64,000 nt of DNA from Phytohabitans maris (lineage in GTDB: Bacteria > Actinomycetota > Actinomycetes > Mycobacteriales > Micromonosporaceae). A program made the translations under genes and the position numbers. The stretch spans positions 1 to 64,000 of the forward strand of contig NZ_JAVHUY010000050.1 in NCBI RefSeq assembly GCF_031085175.1. Direction: 5' to 3'. Of the stretch, positions 32,618-40,802 are shown in pieces; the stretch's first letter is position 1; every line of letters starts with the position of its first letter. The notes beneath the pieces are model-generated. The model ran no database searches and had not been told where the DNA came from. It saw nothing but the letters and a program-made list of their open reading frames with translations.

Positions 32618-33646
32618 TCAGTCGCGCCAGTCCACAGCGGCAGAGATCTTGCCGATAATCGTGCGCCAGCCGAGACTTGCCTGTTGTGCCCCGATTTTCT
32701 TCAGCCGCCGGCGACCCCGGAAAGCGCCGATTCCACCACCGGCGGCGGAACGAAGTGCCTCGTCAAGGTCATCGAGCGGGGATCCGGGGGACAGGGCGGT
32801 AAGGACTGGTGTGAGGCGCAGGGCATACGACAGGTCGCGTGCCGCCTCACCGGCTTCGATCAGCAGGTTGAAGTCCCAGGTGTCGTGCCCGCCGCGCAGG
32901 TTTTCCACGACCAGGTCGAGCTCGTACGAGTCGTCGTCCGAGGGAGCCACGTCGGCCGGCTGGATCCGCTCGACCACCTCGGCCCAGCCGTCCACCTGGG
33001 CGAGGTCGTTGGGAGCGCCGGAGCGCACGAAGGTCACCAGCGACTCGGGGCTCTTGAAGAGCAGCAGCTTGCCCCGGTGGCTCAGGAAGACCGGCACCTC
33101 TTCGGCCGGCGCTTCCTCCTCCTCTTCTTCCTCGTCTTCGAAGTCTTCGGCCGAGGGCTCGTCAGCCTCGTCCGAGTCCGAGTCCGAGTCCGAGTCGTCC
33201 GAGTCCGAGTCCGAGTCCGAGTCGTCCGAGTCCGAGCCGGAGTCGTCGCGGGCGTGCCGGCCGCGCCGCTTGGCCTCCTCGGCGTCCTCCTCGTCCTCGT
33301 CGCCCGGGAAGTCGTCGTCGAGGATCACCACGGTGTCGTCGTCGTCATCCAGCATCGCGTGCCTGGCCTTCGCGGCGAACGGGTCGTCTTCGTCGCGGTC
33401 GCCGATGTCGGTCGGGGTCAGCGAGGTGGAGAGCCGGTACGCCCGGAGCGTGTAGCCGACGCCGGACGGGAGCGCGATCTCGACCGGATCGATCCTGGTG
33501 TCGGCCCACAGCGACGACGGGCCGCCCGACGAGGCATCCTCTGCCTCTGCCTCTTCCTCTTCGTCGACCTCCTCGAGATCCTCGTCGATCTCGAGGTCGG
33601 GCTCGGGCTTGTCGGCGTCCGGCCGGTTGGGCGACTGGCGGGCCAC
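32618..33646 (-). CDS. Very acidic conserved protein with Ser-Asp repeats (primosomal-protein-like)
   Basis: 342 aa, cytoplasmic. Residues ~15-40 and ~95-195 are strongly acidic; the second stretch includes an (SD)n tract and a Glu run. The C-terminal 150 residues form a conserved basic-ended domain (VPVFLSHRGKLLLFKSPESLVTFVRSGAPNDL, then ELDLVVENLRGGHDTWD and GFRGRRRLKKIGAQ, ending WRTIIGKISAAVDWRD). I recall relatives annotated as primosomal proteins, but see no primase or helicase motif, so the function is open. The SD tract is encoded by a hexanucleotide tandem repeat. It is 61 bases upstream of the 919-residue protein gene on the same strand, so the two may be co-transcribed. Confidence 0.75.
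   Translation of the reverse strand: MARQSPNRPDADKPEPDLEIDEDLEEVDEEEEAEAEDASSGGPSSLWADTRIDPVEIALPSGVGYTLRAYRLSTSLTPTDIGDRDEDDPFAAKARHAMLDDDDDTVVILDDDFPGDEDEEDAEEAKRRGRHARDDSGSDSDDSDSDSDSDDSDSDSDSDEADEPSAEDFEDEEEEEEEAPAEEVPVFLSHRGKLLLFKSPESLVTFVRSGAPNDLAQVDGWAEVVERIQPADVAPSDDDSYELDLVVENLRGGHDTWDFNLLIEAGEAARDLSYALRLTPVLTALSPGSPLDDLDEALRSAAGGGIGAFRGRRRLKKIGAQQASLGWRTIIGKISAAVDWRD
33169..33240. repeat. Hexanucleotide tandem repeat (GTCCGA)n in the acidic protein gene
   Basis: About 12 near-perfect units of GTCCGA, interrupted twice by GTC, encode the Ser-Asp tract on the minus strand. All units keep the reading frame. Confidence 0.8.
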
Positions 33647-33775
33647 GCTGACCTCCGTGTGGGCTCAGGTCTGGCACCGGCCCGATGGCTGTCGGGTCGG
33701 CGACTCTGCGCACACAGTAGTAGCCCATGCTGCGCGGTGAACGCCCGCACCCCGTTGGAGAAGCCCGCCCACATC

Positions 33776-33790
33776 GGTAGCCTTACTACC
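33776..33790. promoter_or_regulatory. PadR operator/promoter dyad GGTAG-N5-CTACC
   Basis: GGTAG (33776-33780) and CTACC (33786-33790) form a dyad ending one base before the padR ATG. TAGCCT (33778-33783), 8 nt before the ATG, could be the -10 box, so bound repressor would block a leaderless promoter. Confidence 0.45.
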
Positions 33791-33791
33791 T

Positions 33792-34133
33792 ATGAAGTCG
33801 CAGGCCCTGCACGGACACCTGGATGCGCTGCTGCTTTCCGTGCTGGAGGGCGGCGCACTGCATGGCTACGCGATCATCGAAGCGCTCAAGTCCCGCAGCG
33901 GCGGCACGCTCAATCTGCCCACCGGCACCATCTATCCGGCGCTGCGCCGGCTCGAGCGGGCCGGGTATGTGGAGAGCGAGTGGAGCACGGTCAATGGGCG
34001 CGAGCGCCGCACCTACCGGCTCACCGCCCCGGGCCACCGCGCCCTCGCCGGGGAGCGGGCAAGCTGGCAGGAGCTCAGCTCGACGGTCGGCCGCTTCCTG
34101 GGGACCGAGCCGCCGCCGGCCGCTGCGACCTGA
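33792..34133 (+). CDS. PadR-family transcriptional regulator
   Basis: 113 aa winged-helix regulator. PadR core: QALHGHLDALLLSVLEGGALHGYAIIEALKSRSGG, then LPTGTIYPALRRLERAGYVESEW and the wing GRERRTYRLTAPG. Start ATG 33792, no Shine-Dalgarno, dyad immediately upstream. PadR genes of this size are usually paired with a permease-prefix (HAAS) membrane protein; here that partner is the next gene but on the opposite strand. The last 28 bases are part of a tandem repeat that also covers the partner's 3' end. Confidence 0.92.
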   Translation: MKSQALHGHLDALLLSVLEGGALHGYAIIEALKSRSGGTLNLPTGTIYPALRRLERAGYVESEWSTVNGRERRTYRLTAPGHRALAGERASWQELSSTVGRFLGTEPPPAAAT

Positions 34134-34324
34134 CCGCACCGCCGCCGGCCGGCACGCGACGACCCGCTATAAACCTGGACGAGCCGCCGCTGGTCGCTGC
34201 GACTGACCGCACCGCCGGCCGGCCGGCACGCGGCGACCCGCCAAAAGCGGCGACCCGCTATAAACCCGGCCGAGCCGCCGCCTCCCGCTACGACCTGACC
34301 GGCTCGCCGGCCGGCACGCGGCGA
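34106..34324. repeat. Three tandem repeat units spanning the 3' ends of two convergent genes
   Basis: Units begin with CGAGCCGCCGC at 34106, 34180 and 34271. Each continues with a CTGCGACCTGACCG-like and a CGGCCGGCACGCG segment; the first two also share GACCCGCTATAAACC. The first unit holds the padR stop codon and the third the stop codon of the membrane protein gene. Confidence 0.75.
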
Positions 34325-34989
34325 GGGGCCGCGACCAGGCAGGTCACCGCCGAGTGCGCCAGCCAGGTGACCGCCGCTCCCACCAGCAGCCCGCCCGCCA
34401 CCATCGGCGGCCAGGTGAGCGCGGCGTCCCACAGCGAGAGCGACCAGACGTAGATGACCGTGCCGGCCAGCCAGGTCAGCCCGACGATCGAGAGCGCGCC
34501 GGCGCCGATCGCCCGCACCGTAACCCGCCCGGTCGGGCGGCCGCGCCGGGCGGACCAGGTCAGCCACAGGTAGGCGGCCAGCGCCAGCCCGGCCCAGACG
34601 TACCCGAGGTAGTCCTGGGCCTGCGAGATCATCAGGTATCCCGCCGGCGGCCGCTCCGCGGTCGTCGAGGTCGACCATGGCGAGCCGCGCCACATGAAGT
34701 CGGCCAGCGTGGTGAAGAGCGCCGGCACCAGCACCATCTTGAGCGCCAGCCGCCGGGCCGCGCCGAGGCCCAGCTCCGCCTGGTAGGCCGGGGCCAGCGC
34801 CCGCACCTCGCCAAACTCGGCCACCGCGAGCCGTTCCGCCTCCGCGCGAGGCAGACCCTCCTCCTGGTACGCCTCCGCCGCGTCCGCCAGGCCGTGCCGC
34901 GCCTCGCGCAGCATGTCGCCCTTGAGCCGGCCCGGGCCGCTGAGTGCGCGGTCCAGGGTCCGGACGTACTCGTCGATCGGGGCCGGCAT
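34288..34989 (-). CDS. Permease-prefix (HAAS-type) membrane protein, PadR partner
   Basis: 233 aa. The N-terminal cytoplasmic helical domain (residues ~1-75: IDEYVRTLDRALSGPGRLKGDMLREARHGLADAAEAYQEEGLPRAEAERLAVAEFG) is the permease-prefix/HAAS signalling domain. Four or so membrane helices follow (MVLVPALFTTLADFM, YLGYVWAGLALAAYLWLTW, AIGAGALSIVGLTWLAGTVIYVW, MVAGGLLVGAAVTWLAHSAV). ATG 34989 was chosen because the domain starts right after it; the frame extends to 35025. Convergent with padR. Specific function unknown. Confidence 0.8.
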   Translation of the reverse strand: MPAPIDEYVRTLDRALSGPGRLKGDMLREARHGLADAAEAYQEEGLPRAEAERLAVAEFGEVRALAPAYQAELGLGAARRLALKMVLVPALFTTLADFMWRGSPWSTSTTAERPPAGYLMISQAQDYLGYVWAGLALAAYLWLTWSARRGRPTGRVTVRAIGAGALSIVGLTWLAGTVIYVWSLSLWDAALTWPPMVAGGLLVGAAVTWLAHSAVTCLVAAPRRVPAGEPVRS

Positions 34990-35037
34990 GGCCCGAGCCT
35001 GCCACGCACCCGCCACGCGCCACATCCGGGAGCGGCC

Positions 35038-36777
35038 CTAAGGGCGGGTGATCAGGTATCCGCGCTCGGCCGCTTCCTGGGCGAGCCACTGGTCGCGGTA
35101 CCAGCCCGGGGCCTCGACCAGCTCGGCGTGCGTGCCCCGGGCCACCACCCGGCCGGCGTCCAGCACCATCACCTCGTCCATGCCCTCCAGCCCGCGCAGC
35201 CGGTGCGTCACCAGTACCACCGCGCCGCGGGCCGTGCTGGTTGCGCTCGCTTCGCTCGCTGAGAGGCCCGGGAGGCCGGCGCCATCCGGTCTCGTCGCTG
35301 CGCTCCTCGGGCCGGATCCCGCCAGCCCCCGGGCCGCCCCGAGCACACCGGCCAGCACCTGGTCGGCCGCCGCCGGGTCGAGTCCCTCGGTGGGCTCGTC
35401 GAGCAGGAGTACGGCCGGGTCGAGCAACACCGCGCGGGCCAGCGCCAGCCGCTGCCGCTGCCCGCCGGAGAGCTGCGCGCCGTCCTCGCCGACCACGGTG
35501 TCCCAGCCGTCCGGCTGCTCCCGTACCCAGTCCAGGAGGCCGGCCGCCGCGCAGGCCGCGGTGAGGTCGTCGTCGGTGGCGTCCGGGCGCCCGAGGAGGA
35601 GGTTTTCCCGCACGCTGGCGTGGAAGACGTACGCCTCGGCGAGCAGCCCGCCCACCTCCCGCGGCGACCCGCCCCACTCGGCGAGCGTCGCCAGCAGCGT
35701 GCTCTTGCCCGCTCCGCTGGGACCGACCACGCCGAGCCGGCGGCCGGGCGGCAGGTCGACGCGGACACCGTCGAGCGCGGGCGGGCCGCCGGGCCGGTAC
35801 CGCACGGTGATGCTGGCGATGTCCACGGTGGACGTCGCCGGCGAAGGCGACGGGGCCTCCAGGAGCGCGGAGACCCGGGCGAGCGGCGCCCGCAGCTCGG
35901 TCAGCTGCCGGGCGGCGGCGACCAGCGCGAGGCAGGTCTCCACGGCCGCGAGCGTGCCGACCGCCAGCACCCCGACGAGCACCCCGTCGACGCCGGCCCG
36001 CAGCGCGATCGCCGCCACCGCGCCCGCCGTGGCTCCGGAGACGAGTACACCGGCCGCGTCCACCGCCCAGCCCGCCGTGGCGAGCCGGCGCTCCAGCCCG
36101 GCCAGCTCACCGGCCCGGCGCCGGGCGGCGTCGAGCGCGGCACCGGTCGCGCCGTACGCGGCGAGGTCGGCGGCGCCGTGGGTCAGGTCGACCGCGTCGT
36201 TCGCGAGCATGCCGCGCAGCGGGGCGACCCGCTCGGCGGTACGCCGGGTCAGTGCGGTGGCCGCCGCGGGCAGGCCGATGCCGGCCACCAGCAGCCCCAC
36301 CGCCAGCGCGGTCGCGGCGGCCGGGGAGATCAGGGCCGCACCACCCACCGCGAGTACGCCTACTGCGGCCGCCGCCGCGCCGGGCACCAGCACCCGCAGC
36401 AGCAGATCCTGTACCGCGTCCACATCGGACACCACGCGGCTGAGCGCGTCGCCGGAGCGGGTCTCCACCGAGGGCGAGCGCCGCGCGGCGAGCGTGGCGA
36501 AGACGCGGGCGCGTACCTCCGTCAGGATCCGCAGCACCGCGTCGTGCCCGGTGAGCCGCTCGGTGTACCGCAGGACGCCCCGCCCGATCGCCAGCGCCCG
36601 CACCGACACGATGGCGACCGTGAGCGCGCTGATCGGCGGCTGGCCCGCGGCCGTCATCAGCAGCCAGGTCGCGGTGGCCATCAGCGCCACGCCGGCGGCC
36701 TCGGTGCCGGCGGCGAGCAACCCCGCGCCGATCAACTGGCTGAGGTAGGGGCGGGCGAGCCGCAGCACGGAGGTCAT
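35038..36777 (-). CDS. cydC: CydC, thiol-exporting ABC transporter subunit
   Basis: 579 aa ABC exporter half-transporter. With CydD it exports cysteine/glutathione-type reductants needed to assemble cytochrome bd. Six membrane helices in the first ~310 residues, then an ATPase domain with GPSGAGKST, signature LSGGQRQR, Walker B LLLDEPTEGLD and switch His in VTHRL. Between the D-loop and switch His, where the family has a few residues, there is an insert of about 34 residues (GPRSAATRPDGAG ... SASEASATS) made of interspersed-repeat DNA. ATG 36777 overlaps the cydD stop by 4 bases. Last gene of cydABDC. Confidence 0.92.
   Translation of the reverse strand: MTSVLRLARPYLSQLIGAGLLAAGTEAAGVALMATATWLLMTAAGQPPISALTVAIVSVRALAIGRGVLRYTERLTGHDAVLRILTEVRARVFATLAARRSPSVETRSGDALSRVVSDVDAVQDLLLRVLVPGAAAAAVGVLAVGGAALISPAAATALAVGLLVAGIGLPAAATALTRRTAERVAPLRGMLANDAVDLTHGAADLAAYGATGAALDAARRRAGELAGLERRLATAGWAVDAAGVLVSGATAGAVAAIALRAGVDGVLVGVLAVGTLAAVETCLALVAAARQLTELRAPLARVSALLEAPSPSPATSTVDIASITVRYRPGGPPALDGVRVDLPPGRRLGVVGPSGAGKSTLLATLAEWGGSPREVGGLLAEAYVFHASVRENLLLGRPDATDDDLTAACAAAGLLDWVREQPDGWDTVVGEDGAQLSGGQRQRLALARAVLLDPAVLLLDEPTEGLDPAAADQVLAGVLGAARGLAGSGPRSAATRPDGAGLPGLSASEASATSTARGAVVLVTHRLRGLEGMDEVMVLDAGRVVARGTHAELVEAPGWYRDQWLAQEAAERGYLITRP
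35226..35328. repeat. Interspersed repeat inserted in frame in cydC
   Basis: Holds GCTCGCTTCGCTCGCT (35246-35261) and a 45-bp block (35275-35319) that matches 63095-63139 at 37 of 45 positions by eye. It adds about 34 residues to CydC without breaking the frame. Confidence 0.75.
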
Positions 36778-38426
36778 GCCGCCGCCGCCTCGAGCGAGAC
36801 CACGTGCCCGTCGGTCACCCGGATCACCCGGTCGGCCTCGGCGAGCAGGGCCGGGCGGTGGGCCACCATCAGGGCGGTACGCCCGGCCACCAGCCGCCGG
36901 GTCGCGTCGAGCACCGCCGCCTCCGAGCCGCCGTCGAGCCGTGCGGTGGGCTCGTCGAGCAGCAGGATCGGCGCGTCCCGTACGAACGCGCGGGCCAGCG
37001 CCACCCGCTGCCGCTGCCCGCTGGAGAGCCCGTGGCCGCGCTCGCCGAGCGGCGTGTCGAGCCCGTCGGGCAGCGCCTCGACCACGTCGTCCAGTGCGGC
37101 CGCCTTGACCGCCGCCCGTACCGCGTCGTCGGAGGCGGTGGGCGCGCCGAGCCGGATGTTGTCGGCGAGCGAGGCGGCGAAGAGGTGCGCCCGCTGCGGC
37201 ACCCAGGCCAGCCGTGCCCGCCACGCGTCGAGGTCGAGCGTGGCCAGGTCGACGCCGTCGACGAGCACCCGCCCCGCCGTCGGCTGTACGAAGCCGAGCA
37301 GCAGGCCGAGGAGCGTGCTCTTGCCCGCCCCGCTCGGCCCGATGATCGCCACCCGCTCGCCGGCCCGGATGGTCAGCGACACGTCCCGGAGCGCGACCGT
37401 GCGGTCGTACTCGACGGTGACCGACTCCAGCCGGATCTCCCGTACCGCCCCGGGCAGGGCATCCGCCCGCTCGGGAGCTTCCACAGTGGAGAGCGACAGC
37501 GCGGCGTCCAGCGCGGTCAGCCCTTCCATGCTCGCGTGGAAGCGGGCGCCGGCCGCGCGCAGCGGCAGGTACGCCTCGGGGGCGAGCAGCAGCACCAGCA
37601 GCGCGGTCTGCAGGCTCACACCGCCTTCCAGCAGCCGCAGGCCGATCGGCACCGCGACGAGCGCCACCGAGAGCGTGGCGACGAGCTCGAGCACCATCCC
37701 GGAGAGGAACGCGATCCGCAGCGTCCGCATCGTCGCCAGGCGGTGCTCGTCGGCCATCCGCCGCACCGCGCCGACCTGAGCCCGCTCCCGCCCGAACGCC
37801 CGGAGCGTGGGCAGCCCGGACACCATGTCGAGGAAGTGGCCGCCGAGCATCGAGAGCCGCCGCCACTGGCGCTTGGTCGCCGCCTCGGTGTGCCAGCCCA
37901 GCAGCGCCCCGAAGACCGGGATGAGCGGGAGCGTCACCGCCACGATCAGCGCCGAGCTCCAGTCGGCGAGGACCATCCGGGCGAGCACCGCGACCGGCAC
38001 GGTCACGCCGAGCACGAGCTGCGGGAGGTAACCGGTGAAGTAGGCGTCCAGCGCGTCCAGGCCGCGCCCGGCCAGCGTGGCGATCTCGCCGGCCCGCTGC
38101 CCGGCCACCCACTCCGGACCGCGCCGCCCGACCGCGCCGAGCAACTCGCCGCGGAGCGCCGCCTTGACCGTGGCCGCCGCCCGGGCCGCCACGACACCCT
38201 GCCCCCACACCACGCCCGCCCGGGCGGCCACCGCGGCCACGAACCCGGCCAGCGCGGCCCGGTCGAGCCGCCCGCCGGCCGCGCCGGCGAGTAGCGCCGC
38301 CAGCGTCGTGGCCTGGGCGATCACGACGAACGCGGCGGCCACGCCGAGGAGCCCGAGCGCGGCGAACTGGCGCCGGGTCGCGGGGACCCGGCGCAGCAGG
38401 CGTGGATCGAAGGGGCGGCGGTTCAC
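36774..38426 (-). CDS. cydD: CydD, thiol-exporting ABC transporter subunit
   Basis: 550 aa, partner of CydC. Membrane domain with six helices (residues ~25-310, including ALGLLGVAAAFVVIAQATTLAALLAG). The ATPase domain has GPSGAGKST, signature LSSGQRQR, Walker B LLLDEPTARLD and switch His in VAHRP. GTG 38426 was chosen because it overlaps the cydB stop (GTGA). The stop overlaps cydC. Order cydA-cydB-cydD-cydC supports the assignment over other exporters. Confidence 0.93.
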   Translation of the reverse strand: MNRRPFDPRLLRRVPATRRQFAALGLLGVAAAFVVIAQATTLAALLAGAAGGRLDRAALAGFVAAVAARAGVVWGQGVVAARAAATVKAALRGELLGAVGRRGPEWVAGQRAGEIATLAGRGLDALDAYFTGYLPQLVLGVTVPVAVLARMVLADWSSALIVAVTLPLIPVFGALLGWHTEAATKRQWRRLSMLGGHFLDMVSGLPTLRAFGRERAQVGAVRRMADEHRLATMRTLRIAFLSGMVLELVATLSVALVAVPIGLRLLEGGVSLQTALLVLLLAPEAYLPLRAAGARFHASMEGLTALDAALSLSTVEAPERADALPGAVREIRLESVTVEYDRTVALRDVSLTIRAGERVAIIGPSGAGKSTLLGLLLGFVQPTAGRVLVDGVDLATLDLDAWRARLAWVPQRAHLFAASLADNIRLGAPTASDDAVRAAVKAAALDDVVEALPDGLDTPLGERGHGLSSGQRQRVALARAFVRDAPILLLDEPTARLDGGSEAAVLDATRRLVAGRTALMVAHRPALLAEADRVIRVTDGHVVSLEAAAA

Positions 38427-39409
38427 CAGTACACCGGCGCCCGGCCGTCGATCCGTCCGCGGAAGACCCACCAGGACATCACCTGGAAGCTTAGTAATAC
38501 CGGAACGAGCGGCACCGCGAGCCAGGTCAGCAGCCGCAGCGTGGGACCGCTCGCGGCCGCGTCCACGACGGCGAGGCTGGCGCCCGGGTCGGCGGTGGAG
38601 ACCAGCGCGTAGGGCCACGTGGCCGCGCCGACCAGCGCGACCGGCACGGCCAGCGCCACCGACGTCGCGGCGAAACCCAGGCCCGGCCGCCCCCGGGCGA
38701 GCGCGCCGCCGGCGACCACCAGCGCCGCCACCAGCAGGCACAACAGGGGTACGGCGGCGGCTGGGCGCTGCACCGCGTCGCGTACCCGGGCAGAGAGAAG
38801 GCCCACGACGGTGGTGGCGGCGACCGCGGCGAGCGCCCACGGGACCAGCCGGCGTCCGGTCTGCGCGTGCCCGCTCCCGGGCAGCCGGAGCGCGAGGAAC
38901 GCGGCGCCGTGCACCGCCGCGAGCGTGAGCAGTGTCACGGCGCAGGCGGCCGCGAACGGCGTGACGACGTGCCCCACGCCCTCGACGTGGCCGTCCGCGT
39001 GCAGCGGTACGCCCTGCAGGAGCCCGCCGAGGACCGCGCCCCAACCCAGCACGGCGAGCGCGCTGCCCCCGATGATCGCGCGGTCCCAGGCGGGTCGTCC
39101 GGCGAGCGACCGGCTGCGCAGCTGCACGGCGGCGGTGACGGTGAGCACGCCGGCCAGCGCCAGCGCCACCGCCGGGTAGAGGCCGGCGAGGAGTTCGCCC
39201 TCCAGCATCGGAAACGCTCCGAAGAGGATGCCGGCCGCCGCCACCAGCCACACCTCGTTGCCGAGGAAGAAGGGGCCGACGGCGGTGAGCACCACCCGCC
39301 GGTCGGTGCCGCCCCGGGCGAGCAGGAGACCGGAGCCGTAGTCGTAGCCGCCGAGCACGAGGTAGGCGGCGAAGAAGAGGCCGAGCAGGCCGTACCAGAT
39401 GGTCACCAC
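38423..39409 (-). CDS. cydB: Cytochrome bd oxidase subunit II
   Basis: 328 aa membrane subunit of the quinol:O2 oxidoreductase. Family segments near the N-terminus (WYGLLGLFFAAYLVLGGYDYGSGLLL, then GPFFLGNEVWLVAAAGILFGAFP) and nine or so helices. The C-terminus VMSWWVFRGRIDGRAPVYW is typical. Start GTG 39409 (or GTG 39406). It follows cydA by 13 bases and overlaps cydD by 4. Confidence 0.95.
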   Translation of the reverse strand: MVTIWYGLLGLFFAAYLVLGGYDYGSGLLLARGGTDRRVVLTAVGPFFLGNEVWLVAAAGILFGAFPMLEGELLAGLYPAVALALAGVLTVTAAVQLRSRSLAGRPAWDRAIIGGSALAVLGWGAVLGGLLQGVPLHADGHVEGVGHVVTPFAAACAVTLLTLAAVHGAAFLALRLPGSGHAQTGRRLVPWALAAVAATTVVGLLSARVRDAVQRPAAAVPLLCLLVAALVVAGGALARGRPGLGFAATSVALAVPVALVGAATWPYALVSTADPGASLAVVDAAASGPTLRLLTWLAVPLVPVLLSFQVMSWWVFRGRIDGRAPVYW

Positions 39410-39422
39410 GATGTGCCTCCCG

Positions 39423-40685
39423 TCAGGCCAGGACCGGGTCGGGCCGGTCTGCGGGTTGGGGTACCGGCTCGTCCGGCCGGCGGCCGAGCGCCGGGTCGGC
39501 CGTGCCGCGGTGGGCGACGCGCGCGAGCAGCAGCCAGTCGGCGACGGCGAGCCCGAGCAGCAGCACGGTGAAGCCGACGAACGAGGTGAGCAGCACCGCG
39601 CCGCTCGTCTGGGTGACCGCGTCTTCGGTGGGTAGCAGGCCGTAGACGGTCCAGGGCTGGCGGCCGATCTCGCGGAAGAGCCAGCCGAAGATCGCCGCGA
39701 CGAACGGCAGCGGGGTCGCGGCCAGGAGCAGGTAGAGCGGCGCCTTCAGCCTGATGATCCAGTCACGGAAGAAGAAAGGGATCAAGACCCAGACCCACAT
39801 CAGCGTGAACGCGATGAGGATCATGAAGCCGAGCGGCGCTCCGACCCAGGTCGGCGGCAGGTAGTCGGCCGGGCTGCCACCGAAGCGGGCGGCGAAGTCG
39901 GCGGCTGCCGCGGCCTTGTCCCCGTCGTCGCCAAACTTCGTGGGCTGGATCCGGCCGAGGTAGCCGAACTGGGCGAAGCCGAAGCCCATCACCAGCGTGA
40001 CGCCCACGCTGGCCGTGACGACGCCGATCCGCAGCGACCGGCGGAACGCCTCGTAGTCCGGGGTGCGGCGGATTAGTTGCCACGAGCTGATCCCGGCCAC
40101 GAGGAAGCCGCCGCAGGTCAGGGCGGCCGACACCACGTGCCCGAACGCGTTGCCGAACGCCGGGTTGCGCAGCAGCGCCCCGAAGTCGGTGAGGTGCGCG
40201 ATGCCGCCGGCCTCCTCGTACCCCACGGGGTGCTGGAGCCACGAGTTGGCCACCATGATCCAGAAGGCCGACGCGTAGGCGGTGATGGCGACGCCGTAGA
40301 TGAGCGCGAGGTGTACCCCGCGCCGCAGCCGCTGCCACCCGAAGATCCACATGCCGAGCAGCGTGGACTCCAGGAAGAACGCCCCCAGCGTCTCGATCGC
40401 GAGCGGGGCGCCGAAGACGTTGCCGGCGTACTGGGACAGGCCGCTCCAGTTCAGCCCGAACTGGAACTCCATGACGATGCCGGTGGTGATGCCGAGCGCG
40501 TAGTTGACCAGGTAAAACGTGCCCCAGAAGCGGGTCAGCCGCTCGTAGACCGGCTTGCGGGTGACGACCCACGCGGTCTGCAGGTAGACCAGCAGCGTGA
40601 CGAGGCCGAGCGTGACGAGCACGAAGAGGAAGTGGATCGAGGTGGTGGTCGCGAACTGAAGGCGCGCGAGGAGAAGCGGGTCCAT
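39423..40685 (-). CDS. cydA: Cytochrome bd oxidase subunit I
   Basis: 420 aa heme-bearing subunit of the bd-type terminal oxidase, which lets cells respire at low O2. N-terminal LLARLQFATTTSIHFLFV contains the heme b595 His (His18); GRQPWTVYGLL is the conserved quinol-site region. The Q-loop is of the short type given the length. ATG 40685 has GGGAGGG 3-4 nt upstream. First gene of cydABDC, behind a promoter region full of GTAG/CTAC dyads. Confidence 0.95.
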   Translation of the reverse strand: MDPLLLARLQFATTTSIHFLFVLVTLGLVTLLVYLQTAWVVTRKPVYERLTRFWGTFYLVNYALGITTGIVMEFQFGLNWSGLSQYAGNVFGAPLAIETLGAFFLESTLLGMWIFGWQRLRRGVHLALIYGVAITAYASAFWIMVANSWLQHPVGYEEAGGIAHLTDFGALLRNPAFGNAFGHVVSAALTCGGFLVAGISSWQLIRRTPDYEAFRRSLRIGVVTASVGVTLVMGFGFAQFGYLGRIQPTKFGDDGDKAAAAADFAARFGGSPADYLPPTWVGAPLGFMILIAFTLMWVWVLIPFFFRDWIIRLKAPLYLLLAATPLPFVAAIFGWLFREIGRQPWTVYGLLPTEDAVTQTSGAVLLTSFVGFTVLLLGLAVADWLLLARVAHRGTADPALGRRPDEPVPQPADRPDPVLA

Positions 40686-40717
40686 GGGCCCTCCCGGGTC
40701 GGCTCTCTTCAGTCAGC

Positions 40718-40772
40718 CTACATGTAGAACAACTACCTATAACTACGACACTTTGTAGTAGATGACTCTACA
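40718..40772. promoter_or_regulatory. cydA promoter region with three GTAG/CTAC dyads
   Basis: CTACATGTAG (40718-40727) is a perfect palindrome. ACTAC-N8-GTAGT (40742-40759) and TGTAG-N9-CTACA (40754-40772) overlap. TTATAG in the minus-strand reading near 40735-40740 could be the -10 box. Half-sites of this kind are expected for BlaI/MecI-type repressors, one of which is encoded nearby; no Rex-type TGTGA site is seen. Confidence 0.45.
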
Positions 40773-40802
40773 GTGCTGCCCCACCCGGTGTGTGCCGCGG
40801 GT

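Noticed and set aside
33169-33240. CRISPR or minisatellite array
   Set aside because: The units are 6-bp and in frame within a conserved gene; no spacers.
34013-35677. Long minus-strand frame (554 codons) over cydC and the HAAS-type gene
   Set aside because: Shadow frame rich in Gly/Arg; it contains translated interspersed repeats (PEERSDE, SERSERN) but no domain.
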